Source: Gemmatimonadota bacterium (GTDB lineage Bacteria; Gemmatimonadota; Gemmatimonadetes; Longimicrobiales; Gaopeijiaceae). Taken from it: 64,000 nucleotides of DNA. Where the stretch lies: contig JAJEBW010000027.1 of assembly GCA_022822325.1 (NCBI GenBank), positions 1 to 64,000 on the forward strand. Direction: 5' to 3'. Shown here one piece after another: positions 42,995 to 52,438 of the stretch (positions are counted from its first letter, which is position 1; each line of letters begins with the position of its first letter). The notes beneath the pieces are model-generated. The model was not told the origin of the DNA. It saw only the letters and a list, made by a program, of their open reading frames with translations, and did no database searches. A program made the translations under genes and the position numbers.

Positions 42995-43511
42995 GGCGGG
43001 GGTGGTTGGGGGGGTTGGGGAAAGCGTTCGCGAACAGGAGGTTGGGACGCGGCGCGCCTTGAGGAAGAAACCGGGGGGTCGCGCGCGCACCCGGTGTCTT
43101 GCGGCAGCTCCCCGGGCCGGCCCGCGCAGGGGCCGGAGGGAGCCCCGCATGGAGCCGGTCCTGGACACCCGGGAGAAGGTGCGGCGGGAGCGGCGGAGTG
43201 GGAAGGGGGCGACCCGGGATTGACCGGGGCCGCATCCTCTCGGTAGCGTTCGCGCCCCAATGACCCTCCCGCCCCGACGATTCCCCGAAGATGGAGCCCG
43301 CACCCCGTGAGCGACAAGGCAAAGCCGAACCCCCATTCCTCGCGCCACCCGCTCGCGCAACCGGGCGGGACCGCGAGATCGCGTCGGCTCAGCGACCTGC
43401 CGCGACGCGACCGGCCGATCTGTCCCCAACGCACCGCATCGCTCCCTCCCCTGGATTCGGTTCCGAAACTCCGCCGCCAATCGGCACTCCGGGGACCAAG
43501 CCTGGCCAACC
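42995..43511. other. 517-base non-coding gap between sulfurtransferase and ABC exporter
   Basis: No convincing gene. It begins with G-runs of four to seven on the plus strand (42996-43025, a G-quadruplex-prone arrangement just upstream of the sulfurtransferase start), then carries one copy of a dispersed repeat (43073-43137). The remainder is mixed sequence that probably holds divergent promoters. Confidence 0.5.
43073..43137 (+). repeat. dispersed intergenic repeat, copy A
   Basis: About 65 bases that recur in inverted orientation at 51559-51622. The two share an uninterrupted 27-base block (43111-43137) and a 13-base block GCGCGCGCACCCG (43081-43093), with similar sequence between. It contains the palindrome GGGCCGGCCC. 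Confidence 0.7.
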
Positions 43512-45335
43512 ATGCGAGAAATGGGGGCTAAGCTCGGGCGGGACCGCGTCTGGCGCGAGGCCCGCGAGATCATCCGGCGCTACCGGCGGCGCATCGCGCT
43601 CGGCCTCTTCGTGATGGCGGTGGGCCGCATCGCGGGCATGGCGGTCCCGGCCTCGTCCAAGTTCCTCATCGACAATGTCATCGGCGAGGCCCGCGGCGAT
43701 CTCCTCCTTCCCCTGGCGCTGGCGGTCGCGGCGGCGGCGCTCCTGCAGGGCGCCAGCTCCTTCGCGCTCTCGCAGATCCTGGGCGTCACCGCGCAGCGCG
43801 CCATCACCGAGATGCGCAAGACCGTGCAACGCCATGTCGCCCGGCTTCCTGTCAACTACTTCGATTCCACCAAGTCCGGGGTCCTCATTTCGCGCATCAT
43901 GACCGACGCCGAGGGGATCCGCAACCTCGTCGGAACCGGGCTTGTGCAGCTCACCGGCGGCATCCTCACCGCCATCCTCTCGCTCTGCGTCCTCCTCTAT
44001 CTCAACTGGTCGCTCACCCTCTACACGGTCGTCGTCCTGATCGTCTTCGGCGGCGCGATGGCCTTCGCCTTCCGTCGCCTGCGGCCCCTCTTCCGCAAAC
44101 GCGGCCGCATCAACGCCGAGGTCACCGGACGGCTGGGCGAGAGTCTCGCGGGGGTGCGCATCGTCAAGGCCTACACCTCGGAACGCAAGGAGAATCTGGT
44201 CTTCGCGCGGGGAGCGCACCGGCTCTTCCGCAATGTCGCCAAGTCGGTGACGGGCGTTTCCGGGCTGACGGCCTTTTCGTCGGTGGTGATGGGCGCGGTC
44301 GGGCTGGTCATGGTGCTGCTGGGCGGCTCGGCGGTGCTGGCCGGCGAGATGAGCCTTGGGGACCTGATCATGTACATCTTCTTCACCGGCTGGATGATCA
44401 GTCCGCTGGTGCAGATGGCCTCGATCGGCACCCAGATCACCGAGGCCTTCGCCGGGCTGGACCGGATCCGCGAGGTGCGGGCGCTGGCCACCGAGATCGA
44501 CGATGACGACGACCGTTCCGCGCTGGACGGGGTGAAGGGCCGCATCGACTTCGAAGATGTGTGGTTCTCCTACCAGGAGGGGGTCCCGGTCCTGCGCGGC
44601 ATCTCGCTCGAGGCGCCGCCGGGGTCGACCACCGCGCTGGTGGGCTCGTCGGGTTCGGGAAAGAGCACTCTGGCCAGCCTCGTGCTCGCCTTCAACCGGC
44701 CCGATTCCGGACGCATCCTGGTCGACGGGCGGGATCTTGCGGGACTTCGCCTGGAGGACTACAGGCGCCAGGTGGGGGTTGTGCTCCAGGACAATTTCCT
44801 CTTCGACGACACGGTGGAAGCCAATATTCGCTACGGGCGCTCGGGCGCGACGCGGGCGGATGTGGTGCGGGCGGCCAGGCTGGCGAACTGCCACGACTTC
44901 ATCGGCGACTTCCCCGATGGCTATGAGACGGTGATCGGCGAACGGGGGGTGAAGGTGTCGGGAGGACAGCGCCAACGCCTCTCGATTGCGCGCGCAATCC
45001 TGGCCGATCCGAGGATTCTGGTTCTGGACGAAGCGACCTCGAGCCTGGATTCGGAGAGCGAGGCCCGCATTCAGGAGGGACTTCGGGCACTGCGCGCCGG
45101 CCGCACGACCTTCGTAATCGCGCACCGCCTGTCGACGATCCGCAGCGCCGACCAGATCCTGGTGATCGAGGAGGGACGGGTGGTGGAACGCGGCGCCCAC
45201 GCCGAACTGATGGCGCTCGGAGGGCGCTACCGCGAACTGCACGACCGCCAGCACAAGCTGGAAATGAACCGCTTCGTCAATCCGGGGGAGGAGCTGGCCG
45301 ACATCTCGCGCGCCGCGGCGACAACGGCCCCATGA
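43512..45335 (+). CDS. ABC exporter, fused permease and ATPase (MsbA/lipid-exporter type)
   Basis: 607 residues. Six membrane helices in the first 320 residues (for example IALGLFVMAVGRIAGMAV, ILTAILSLCVLLYLNWSLTLY, AVGLVMVLLGGSAVLAG), with LPVNYFDSTKSGVLISRIMTDAEGIRN typical of type IV exporters. The nucleotide-binding domain has Walker A GSSGSGKST, signature VSGGQRQRLSIARA, Walker B ILVLDEATSSLD and H-loop IAHRLST. Likely flips lipid A or another lipid or peptide; the substrate is not fixed by sequence. ATG 43512. Confidence 0.9.
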   Translation: MREMGAKLGRDRVWREAREIIRRYRRRIALGLFVMAVGRIAGMAVPASSKFLIDNVIGEARGDLLLPLALAVAAAALLQGASSFALSQILGVTAQRAITEMRKTVQRHVARLPVNYFDSTKSGVLISRIMTDAEGIRNLVGTGLVQLTGGILTAILSLCVLLYLNWSLTLYTVVVLIVFGGAMAFAFRRLRPLFRKRGRINAEVTGRLGESLAGVRIVKAYTSERKENLVFARGAHRLFRNVAKSVTGVSGLTAFSSVVMGAVGLVMVLLGGSAVLAGEMSLGDLIMYIFFTGWMISPLVQMASIGTQITEAFAGLDRIREVRALATEIDDDDDRSALDGVKGRIDFEDVWFSYQEGVPVLRGISLEAPPGSTTALVGSSGSGKSTLASLVLAFNRPDSGRILVDGRDLAGLRLEDYRRQVGVVLQDNFLFDDTVEANIRYGRSGATRADVVRAARLANCHDFIGDFPDGYETVIGERGVKVSGGQRQRLSIARAILADPRILVLDEATSSLDSESEARIQEGLRALRAGRTTFVIAHRLSTIRSADQILVIEEGRVVERGAHAELMALGGRYRELHDRQHKLEMNRFVNPGEELADISRAAATTAP

Positions 45336-45442
45336 CCGCGCCGCGGCACCGGCAATATGGCACGAGCGGCGCGGAGGACTTCTATTGTTGCTGTCGATTG
45401 CGTTGATGTCGATCGCGGACAACGCCGGGAAGGAAGGGAATC

Positions 45443-47152
45443 ATGAGACTGCGGACCACCGGGTTGCAGGGAGCGGAAGCGCCATCGTCCGAGCGCCGAA
45501 TCGCGCGGCACGGTGCGGCGGTCGCCCTCTTCGCGCTTCTCCTTTGCGCCTGCGATTTCAACTCTCCGGCAATCAGTCGGCTCCCGAGCAGCCACCTCGA
45601 GCTGGTCGACCTCTTCGAGAAGTGGCGGGAGTTCGCGGCGCCGAACTACGTGGGCGGCGTACCCGACTATTCGGCCGGCGCGATGGCGGTGCAGCAGGCC
45701 GAGCTTGCGATGTGGCGCGCGCGCCTCGATGCCATCGATCCCTCCTCCTGGCCGATCTCGCAACAGATCGACTGGCACCTCGTGCGCGCCGAGATGAACG
45801 GACTGGACTTCGACCACCGGGTGCGGCGGCCCTGGGCCCGCGATCCCGCCTTCTATGCCAGCATCCACATGGCCGAGAGCGACGTTCCCGCGCATGAGGG
45901 TCCGACAATCCACAGTTGGATCGATCTGTGGACCTACAGCTACCCGCTCTCGCCCGAAGACGCCGCCGAGCTGGCCGAGCGAATCGGCGCCATTCCCGAG
46001 CTCCTCGATCGCGCGCGGGACAATCTCACCGGCGACCTGACCGGCGACGCCCACGACCTCTGGGTGGCGGGACTCCGCTCCTTCCGGTCCCAGGCCGCCA
46101 ACCTCGAGACCCTTGCCGAACGGGTTTCCGGCGCCAGTCCGGAGCTCGACCGCGCAATCGCCGACGCCACGCGCGCCACCGACGCCTTCCACGACTGGAT
46201 CGCCCACCTTGCCCCGTCCAGGACCGGCGCCTCGGGGGTGGGACGCGACAACTACACCTGGTACATGCAGAATGTGCACCTGGTCCCCTTCTCCTGGGAG
46301 GCACAGGTCGCGCTGATGAAGCGGGAGCTTGCGCGCGCCCACGCTTCGCTTCGCCTGGAGGAGCACCGCAACCGCGACCTCCCCGAGTTGCCGCGCATCG
46401 CCAGCGCCGCGGAGTACAACCGTCGCCTCAACCAGGCCGTCACCGAGTACATGCGCTTCCTGGAGGAGGAGGAAATCCAGACCGTTCAGCCCTGGATGGA
46501 CCCGGCCCTGCGCGCGAAAAACGGGAGCTTCACCCCTGCGGGGCCCGACGAGATCCGCAACTTCTTCAGCGAGGTCAACTACCGCGATCCGGTCGTCATG
46601 CGGACGCATCTCCACCACTGGATCGAGCTTGCCACGATGCGAGAGGCGCCGCACCCGAGCCCGATCCGCAGAGTCCCCCTTCTCTTCAATATCTGGGACG
46701 GCCGCTCCGAGGGACTGGCGACCGGCATGGAGGAGATGATGATGCACGCCGGTCTCTTCGACGCAAAGCCGAGGTCGCGCGAACTGGTCTGGATCATGCT
46801 GGCCCAGCGAGCCGCCCGGGCGCTGAGCGGACTGTACCTGCACGGCGACGTCTTCGACATGGAGGAAGCGGTCGAACACGCCACCACCTGGACCCCGCGC
46901 GGCTGGCTCCCCGACGCGGATCTGGTTCGCAACGAACAGCATCTTTATCTGCGACAGCCAGGCTACGGCACCAGTTATGTCACCGGGAAAATTGAGATCG
47001 AAGAACTGATGGGGGCATGGGCTCTTCGGCAGGGACCCGATTTTTCGGTCACGCGCTTCTTCGACGGATTCTTCGCCTCCGGCGTGATTCCGGTGGTGCT
47101 CGCGCGGTGGGAGATGACCGGCGAAAAACACGAAATCCTGGTCTTGAACTGA
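45443..47152 (+). CDS. DUF885-family lipoprotein, putative metallopeptidase-like
   Basis: 569 residues. The signal VALFALLLCAC has a lipobox cysteine. The body is helical and matches DUF885: YVGGVPDYSAGAMAVQQAELAMW near the N-terminus, and the C-terminal pattern LRQPGYGTSYVTGKIEIEELM...FFDGFFASGVIPVVLARWE. Where many members have EGWALY, this one has GLATGMEEMMMHAG, so an EE..H-type metal site is possible but unproven. Followed 150 bases later by an exported aminotransferase and a TonB receptor, suggesting peptide or amino-acid use. Confidence 0.75.
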   Translation: MRLRTTGLQGAEAPSSERRIARHGAAVALFALLLCACDFNSPAISRLPSSHLELVDLFEKWREFAAPNYVGGVPDYSAGAMAVQQAELAMWRARLDAIDPSSWPISQQIDWHLVRAEMNGLDFDHRVRRPWARDPAFYASIHMAESDVPAHEGPTIHSWIDLWTYSYPLSPEDAAELAERIGAIPELLDRARDNLTGDLTGDAHDLWVAGLRSFRSQAANLETLAERVSGASPELDRAIADATRATDAFHDWIAHLAPSRTGASGVGRDNYTWYMQNVHLVPFSWEAQVALMKRELARAHASLRLEEHRNRDLPELPRIASAAEYNRRLNQAVTEYMRFLEEEEIQTVQPWMDPALRAKNGSFTPAGPDEIRNFFSEVNYRDPVVMRTHLHHWIELATMREAPHPSPIRRVPLLFNIWDGRSEGLATGMEEMMMHAGLFDAKPRSRELVWIMLAQRAARALSGLYLHGDVFDMEEAVEHATTWTPRGWLPDADLVRNEQHLYLRQPGYGTSYVTGKIEIEELMGAWALRQGPDFSVTRFFDGFFASGVIPVVLARWEMTGEKHEILVLN

Positions 47153-47301
47153 GCTCTCGAATCGACTCGCCCGCCGGTGAAATTTGCCTCCGGGGGATTT
47201 GCAGTCTATCCTTTGTGTTGACGCGGCTTCCGCATCCCGTCCTGGATACGCCGTCCGCAGGATCGCGCAGCCGCATGAACCCCAAATTCGGAGTTGAACT
47301 C

Positions 47302-48450
47302 ATGCGCCGCCGCGACTTTATCAGGACCGGAACCGTTTCGGGGCTGGTTGCCGGAAGTGGATTCGCCGCCGGAGGTGGAATCCTGGCCGGGAGCGCCGGT
47401 CCGCTGACCGCCGCGCCGGGTCGCCGGAGCACCAATGGCGCCGTCCGCCTGAACTCGAACGAGAACCCGTTGGGGATTTCGCCCGCCGCCCGCGAAGCCG
47501 TGCTCGAGGCGCTGGTCCTGGCCAACCGCTACCCCTCCGATCAGCACGCCGAGGTGGTGGCGAAGCTGGCCGCCGCGCACGAGGTGGCCGAAAACCAGAT
47601 CGTGATGGGAACGGGTTCGGCCGAGGTGCTCCAGATGGTGGTGCAGGCCTACGCCGCCCCGCGCGCAAAGCTCGTCATGGCCGATCCGACCTACGAAGCG
47701 GTCACCAACTACCAGCGCACCGAGGCCTACGAGCTGGTGAAGGTGCCCCTCACGGCAAGCTACGAGCACGACCTGGACCGCATGCGCGAGGCCGCCGAGG
47801 GTTCGGGACACCCGGCCCTGGTCTATCTCTGCAATCCCAACAATCCCACCGCCACCGTCACGCCGAGCGCCGACATCGACGCCTGGATCGCCGACGCGCC
47901 CGAGCACGTCTTCTTCCTCTCCGACGAGGCCTACATCGAGTATGTGGAAGACGACCGGATGTGGAGTTCGCTCCCCTGGATCGAGAAGAAGCGCAACCTG
48001 GTCGTGGTCCGCACCTTCTCGAAGATCTACGGGATGGCCGGCCTCCGTCTCGGCTACGGAATCGCCCACCCGGACACCGCAGCGCGCCTGGCCGACTTCG
48101 CTTCGCGCAACAACGTCAACCAGATCGCGCTGGCCGCGGCCGGGGCATCCTTCCGCGACGAGGAGCTGATCGGAAAGAGCATCGCCGTCAATCGCGAGGC
48201 CCGCGAGATGGTCGAAGCGACACTGGACGAGCTCGGACTGGAGCGGATGCCGACGCAGGCCAACTTTCTCATGCACCGCATCAGCGGCGACCTTGCCACC
48301 TATCGAAACCGAATGGCCGAAGCGGGGTTCCTCGTGGGACGGGACTTTCCGCCGAAGCTGGACTGGAACCGCCTCTCCTTCGGGCTGCCCGAAGACATGG
48401 GGCGTTTCTGCGACACCCTGCGGGATTTCCGCGGGAAGGGATGGATCTAG
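47302..48450 (+). CDS. Tat-exported HisC-like PLP aminotransferase
   Basis: 382 residues. Starts MRRRDFIRTGTVSGLVAGSG, a textbook twin-arginine signal, followed by a full fold-type I aminotransferase: RLNSNENPLGISPAAREAV, MGTGSAEVLQMVV, YLCNPNNPTATV, and the PLP lysine (residue 241) in TFSKIYGMAGLRLGYG. Tat export fits a protein folded with its cofactor. It is not needed for the his operon, which has its own HisC. ATG 47302 has GGAG 8 bases upstream; ATG 47275 would put 9 residues before the twin arginines. The substrate is probably a periplasmic amino acid or peptide-derived compound; unknown. Confidence 0.88.
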   Translation: MRRRDFIRTGTVSGLVAGSGFAAGGGILAGSAGPLTAAPGRRSTNGAVRLNSNENPLGISPAAREAVLEALVLANRYPSDQHAEVVAKLAAAHEVAENQIVMGTGSAEVLQMVVQAYAAPRAKLVMADPTYEAVTNYQRTEAYELVKVPLTASYEHDLDRMREAAEGSGHPALVYLCNPNNPTATVTPSADIDAWIADAPEHVFFLSDEAYIEYVEDDRMWSSLPWIEKKRNLVVVRTFSKIYGMAGLRLGYGIAHPDTAARLADFASRNNVNQIALAAAGASFRDEELIGKSIAVNREAREMVEATLDELGLERMPTQANFLMHRISGDLATYRNRMAEAGFLVGRDFPPKLDWNRLSFGLPEDMGRFCDTLRDFRGKGWI

Positions 48451-48545
48451 AAGACGGGAGTCGATCACGGTCCGGTCCGCTCGCCGGACATTCCGCGGGA
48501 CCTTTCGCGGCGTGACGCCCCGTGGCACCAACCAAGGAGGAGAAC

Positions 48546-51407
48546 ATGACACGAGCAATCGTTGTTGCAGGACTTCTGGTCCTCGCACAGACCGCTCCGG
48601 CGGCGGCCCAGGGTACGCTGCGCGGAATGGTGACGCACGCCGGGACCGGAGGCGCGCTCGCCGGTGCGCAGGTGACCCTCACCGGACTCGACATGGGCGC
48701 CAGCACCAACCCCTCGGGCACCTATGAGATCAACGGGATTCCCGCGGGAACCCACAACGTCGAGATCGTCCTGATCGGCTACCAGACGGAGCGGCGCTCG
48801 GTCACGATCTCCGACGGAGGAACCGCCACCCTGAATGTGGCGCTCTCGGTGGGCGCAGTCGCGATCGAAGGACTGGTCGCGGTCGGCAGCCGGGCGCAAC
48901 CCAGGACCGTGACCGAGTCACCCGTACCGGTGGATGTGATCCCGACCAGCGAGATCGTGCGGCAGGGCGACACCGACTTCGCCAACCTGCTGCGCAATGT
49001 GGTCCCCTCCTTCAATGTGAACATCCAGCCGATCAGCGACGCGGCCACCTTCGCGCGGCCCGCCAACCTGCGAGGGCTGGCCCCGGACCACACGCTCGTG
49101 CTCGTCAACGGGAAGCGGCGGCACCGCACGGCGGTCATCACCTGGTACGGGAACGGCCTGGCCGACGGCTCCCAGGGCCCGGACATCGCGCTCATTCCCG
49201 GGATGGCGCTGGAACAGGCCGAGGTCCTTCGCGACGGGGCGGCCGCGCAGTACGGTTCGGACGCGATCGCGGGCGTCATGAACTTCGTGCTGAAGAACGA
49301 CCGCTCCGGCGGCTCGCTCGAGATCAAGACCGGCGCCAACCTCCTGGCCGACCCAACCGCGCAGTTCGACGACGGATCGATCCCGGGCGACGGCGAGATG
49401 TACGCAATCAGCGGCAACGTCGGCCTTCCCCTGGGCGAGAACGGCTTCCTCAACCTGACCGGCGAGTTCGGCAACACCTGGGCCACCGACCGGGCCACGC
49501 AGCGCAACGACGCGCTGGCGCTGATCGCGGGCGGCAACACGAGCGTTCGCAATCCGGCGCAGATCTGGGGGGCGCCCCGCGTCTTCGACGAGCTCAAGCT
49601 GTGGGCCAACGCCGGGTCTCTCGTCGGCGAGGACATGCAGTGGTACGCGCACGGCAACTATGTGAGCAAGCAGGTCGAGGGCGGCTTCTACTTCCGGAAT
49701 CCGGGCACCCGCAGCGGGGTCTTCGGGACCACCAGGGACGATGGCCAGCGGATTCTGCTGATCGGCGACCTCACACCCGGCGACGGCGTCGGTTGCCCCG
49801 AGGTAACGGTCACCGGCGATGGGGTGGTGACGGACCAGGCGGCGCTGAATCAGGTTTTCAGCGATCCCAACTGCTTCAGCTTCCGCGAACTCTTCCCCGG
49901 CGGCTTCACTCCGCAGTTCGGCTCGTATGTGATGGACGCCTCGGCGGTGACGGGACTGAAGGGCGGGACCGGCGATCTGACCTGGGACGCGAGCGCGGCC
50001 TGGGGCAAGTCCAACATGGACTTCTACATGTACAACACGGTGAACGCTTCGCTGGGGCCGGACCAGCCCTGCGCCGACGAGAGCCGGAATCTGTCGCATG
50101 TGGTGCCGAACCAGCCCTGCACCCCCTGGTTCAATCCGGGGATCTACGACCAGCAGGAGACCAACCTGAATGTGGATCTCTCCTATGCCGTGAACGACCG
50201 GGTGAATCTGGCGGGCGGCGGCGAATGGAGGAACGAGCGCTTCGAGATCATTCCGGGCGACCGGCCCTCGTGGACGGAGGGGCCGCTGGCGAACCAGGGC
50301 TTCACGCCGGGCTCGAATGGCTTCACCGGCTTCGGGCCGCTGACCGAGGGCATCTGGAACCGCAACAACTTCGCGGCCTACGGCGATCTGGAGATCCGCG
50401 AGCCCGACGGCGCCTGGACCTTCGGGGTGGCGGGACGCTTCGAGAACTTCTCGGACTTCGGCACGACGATCAACGGCAAGGTGGCCGGACGGATCAGCCT
50501 GTCGGAGGAGTTCGGGCTGCGGGCGAGCGCGAGCACCGGCTTCCGCGCGCCGACGCCGGGCCAGCAGAACGCCTTCAACATCTCGACGATCTACGATCCG
50601 GCGATCATGGACCTGACGAACAACGGGACGATCCCCTCGACTTCGCCGCTGGCGATGAGGTTCGGGGGAGAGGCGCTGAAGCCGGAGACCTCGATCAACA
50701 TCGCGGCGGGGGCGGTCTACGACGACGGGCCCTTCAGCTTCTCGATGGACTACTTCCAGATCGACGTGTCGGACCGGCTGACGACGAGCGCGGACCGTTC
50801 GCTCACCGTGGAGGAGATTCGGCAACTGGAACAGGAAGGGATTATCCGGGAAGGCGGGGTGCTGGCGCGCTTCCGCTTCTTCATCAACGACTTCGCGACC
50901 ACGACGCGCGGGATCGATCTGGTGGGCGCCTATGAAATCGAGGGGGCGAGCGGTTCAACCACCACCTTCTCGAGCGCCTGGAACTGGACTTCGACATCGG
51001 TGACCGACTTCAATCCGGGGACGTTGACCGACAGCCGGATCCGGATCCTGGAGGAGGGGCTGCCCAACATCCGCGGCAGCGTGACGATGAATCACATGAC
51101 CGGGGGCGGCATGCGCTTTCTGGTGCGGGCGAGCCACTGGGGCGGCTACTACGACGGCGAGCAGCCCTACTACGAGAGCAGCCCGAGCGAGACGATCGAC
51201 TATCCGTCGCGCATTCTGTTCGACCTCGAGATGGCGCGCAACTTCGGCGACAACTGGACGATGACGGTGGGCGGCCAGAACGCGCTCAACACCTTCCCGG
51301 AGGAGTATCCGGGGGCGGCGGCGGGCGTCGGCAACCGCTACGGCCAGTTCACCCCCTTCGGGTTCAACGGCGGCTTCTACTACAGCAGACTGAGCTACAG
51401 TTGGTAG
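48546..51407 (+). CDS. TonB-dependent receptor with carboxypeptidase-regulatory-like N-terminus
   Basis: 953 residues. Signal peptide (IVVAGLLVLAQTAPAAAQ), CarboxypepD-reg-like domain (GTLRGMVTHAGTGGALAGAQV, GTYEINGIPAGTHNVEIVLIGYQ), plug (FANLLRNVVPSFNVN, ANLRGLAPDHTLVLVNGKRRH, VLRDGAAAQYGSDAIAGVMNFVLK) and a 22-strand-type barrel ending FYYSRLSYSW. GKRRHRTA and GSDAIAGVMN are typical of receptors for small hydrophobic or chelated ligands rather than SusC. Perfect AAGGAGG at 48534-48540 precedes the ATG. Follows the DUF885 and aminotransferase genes on the same strand; a strong terminator hairpin follows. Confidence 0.93.
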   Translation: MTRAIVVAGLLVLAQTAPAAAQGTLRGMVTHAGTGGALAGAQVTLTGLDMGASTNPSGTYEINGIPAGTHNVEIVLIGYQTERRSVTISDGGTATLNVALSVGAVAIEGLVAVGSRAQPRTVTESPVPVDVIPTSEIVRQGDTDFANLLRNVVPSFNVNIQPISDAATFARPANLRGLAPDHTLVLVNGKRRHRTAVITWYGNGLADGSQGPDIALIPGMALEQAEVLRDGAAAQYGSDAIAGVMNFVLKNDRSGGSLEIKTGANLLADPTAQFDDGSIPGDGEMYAISGNVGLPLGENGFLNLTGEFGNTWATDRATQRNDALALIAGGNTSVRNPAQIWGAPRVFDELKLWANAGSLVGEDMQWYAHGNYVSKQVEGGFYFRNPGTRSGVFGTTRDDGQRILLIGDLTPGDGVGCPEVTVTGDGVVTDQAALNQVFSDPNCFSFRELFPGGFTPQFGSYVMDASAVTGLKGGTGDLTWDASAAWGKSNMDFYMYNTVNASLGPDQPCADESRNLSHVVPNQPCTPWFNPGIYDQQETNLNVDLSYAVNDRVNLAGGGEWRNERFEIIPGDRPSWTEGPLANQGFTPGSNGFTGFGPLTEGIWNRNNFAAYGDLEIREPDGAWTFGVAGRFENFSDFGTTINGKVAGRISLSEEFGLRASASTGFRAPTPGQQNAFNISTIYDPAIMDLTNNGTIPSTSPLAMRFGGEALKPETSINIAAGAVYDDGPFSFSMDYFQIDVSDRLTTSADRSLTVEEIRQLEQEGIIREGGVLARFRFFINDFATTTRGIDLVGAYEIEGASGSTTTFSSAWNWTSTSVTDFNPGTLTDSRIRILEEGLPNIRGSVTMNHMTGGGMRFLVRASHWGGYYDGEQPYYESSPSETIDYPSRILFDLEMARNFGDNWTMTVGGQNALNTFPEEYPGAAAGVGNRYGQFTPFGFNGGFYYSRLSYSW

Positions 51408-51464
51408 GACGCAGGCAGGGCGAAGGCCGGAGACCGTTGCTCCGGCCCCGGCCCTGACATCACG

Positions 51465-51502
51465 CGGCCCCGGCCCGGCGCTGACGCGCCGGGCCGGGGC
51501 CG
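51465..51502 (+). terminator. strong hairpin after the TonB receptor gene
   Basis: A perfect 17-bp stem (CGGCCCCGGCCCGGCGC and its complement) closed by loop TGAC, 58 bases after the receptor stop. An outer pair TGACAT/ATGTCA (51455-51460, 51510-51515) extends it. Followed by TCTCCTTATG, not a clean U-tract. It could act on both the receptor gene and the convergent Sel1 gene. Confidence 0.6.
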
Positions 51503-51558
51503 TCTCCTTATGTCATCGGGAGCGTGTGATTGGGCGCGAATGGGCCCGCCCCCCCGGT

Positions 51559-51622
51559 TCCGGCCCCTGCGCGGGCCGGCCCGGGAGTTCGCCGCACGGA
51601 ACGGGTGCGCGCGCACCCCCCC
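51559..51622 (-). repeat. dispersed intergenic repeat, copy B (inverted)
   Basis: Reverse-strand copy of the element at 43073-43137, sharing 27 identical bases (51559-51585) and the GCGCGCGCACCCG block. It sits between convergent genes. A short direct repeat of CGCTGGACGCC lies just beyond it at about 51650-51676. Confidence 0.7.
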
Positions 51623-51700
51623 CTCTGTCTTTTTTTCGTCTTTGGTTTTCGCTGGACGCCACTGTCGCTGGACGCCCCGGCTTCCCAACCGGATCGCCTT

Positions 51701-52438
51701 TCAGGTCCTTTCGGCGCTCCCCGGCTCCCCGGCCAGGCGTCTGAGCGCCTCGCGCGCCTGCTCGTTCCCCTTCTCCGCCGCCCGCTCATACCACATTCGC
51801 GCACGGGTCAGGTCACGCGCCACACCGCGTCCGGCCTCGAATGCCTCGCCCAGCCGCAACTGCGTGATCGCGTCACCCTCTGCCGCCGCCCGCGTCCACC
51901 ATTCGACCGCGCGCCCGGCATCCTCGGCCACGCCGCGCCCCTCCGCGTACTGGTTCCCCAGCACGTGCGCCCCCAGCACATGTCCCCGTTCGGCCGCCCG
52001 TCGGTGCCAGATCGCCGCCCGCGCTGGATCGACCGGCGCGCCCAGCCCCTCGTCGTAGGCGGTCCCCATCAAAAAAACGGCCTCCAGCACACCCGACTCC
52101 GCCGCGCGCCGCACTCGCCGGATCACTGAACCCGCCAGCTCTCGCGCTCGCTGCTCGTCGCGTGCAAATCCCATGCGTCCGGTCGAATGAACCCGCGCCA
52201 GCCACATGAGCGCGAGGGGGCCGCCACCCGCCACCGCTTCTTCCAGGAGTTCCCGCGCGCGCGCATCGTCCACGGCGCCCGCCACGCCGGTGTAGTGGTC
52301 GATCGCGGCGACGAGGACCGGGCCGGGGGTGGGAGGCTGGGCGACGCAGGCAGCGAGGAGGAGGGTCGCGGCGGCGGCGAGTCCGGCAATCTGTGGGCAA
52401 GCATCGAGCGACATCTTCCGCGGACCGTTCGGCATCAT
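51701..52438 (-). CDS. Sel1-repeat lipoprotein
   Basis: 245 residues. LAAAATLLLAAC is a lipoprotein signal. The rest is tandem Sel1-like (TPR-related) helical repeats of about 36 residues, for example GTAYDEGLGAPVDPARAAIWHRRAAERGH, GNQYAEGRGVAEDAGRAVEWWTRAAAEGD and GEAFEAGRGVARDLTRARMWYERAAEKGN. Such repeats mediate protein-protein contacts. ATG 52438 overlaps the RNA ligase stop (ATGA), so it is co-transcribed with the ATPase-PIN-ligase cassette. A membrane-anchored scaffold in an otherwise cytoplasmic cassette is unexpected; it could be an unrelated passenger. Confidence 0.82.
   Translation of the reverse strand: MMPNGPRKMSLDACPQIAGLAAAATLLLAACVAQPPTPGPVLVAAIDHYTGVAGAVDDARARELLEEAVAGGGPLALMWLARVHSTGRMGFARDEQRARELAGSVIRRVRRAAESGVLEAVFLMGTAYDEGLGAPVDPARAAIWHRRAAERGHVLGAHVLGNQYAEGRGVAEDAGRAVEWWTRAAAEGDAITQLRLGEAFEAGRGVARDLTRARMWYERAAEKGNEQAREALRRLAGEPGSAERT

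Noticed and set aside
48546..51407. Receptor as SusC-type with a SusD partner
   Set aside because: No SusD-like gene follows, and the barrel ends as a standard TonB receptor.
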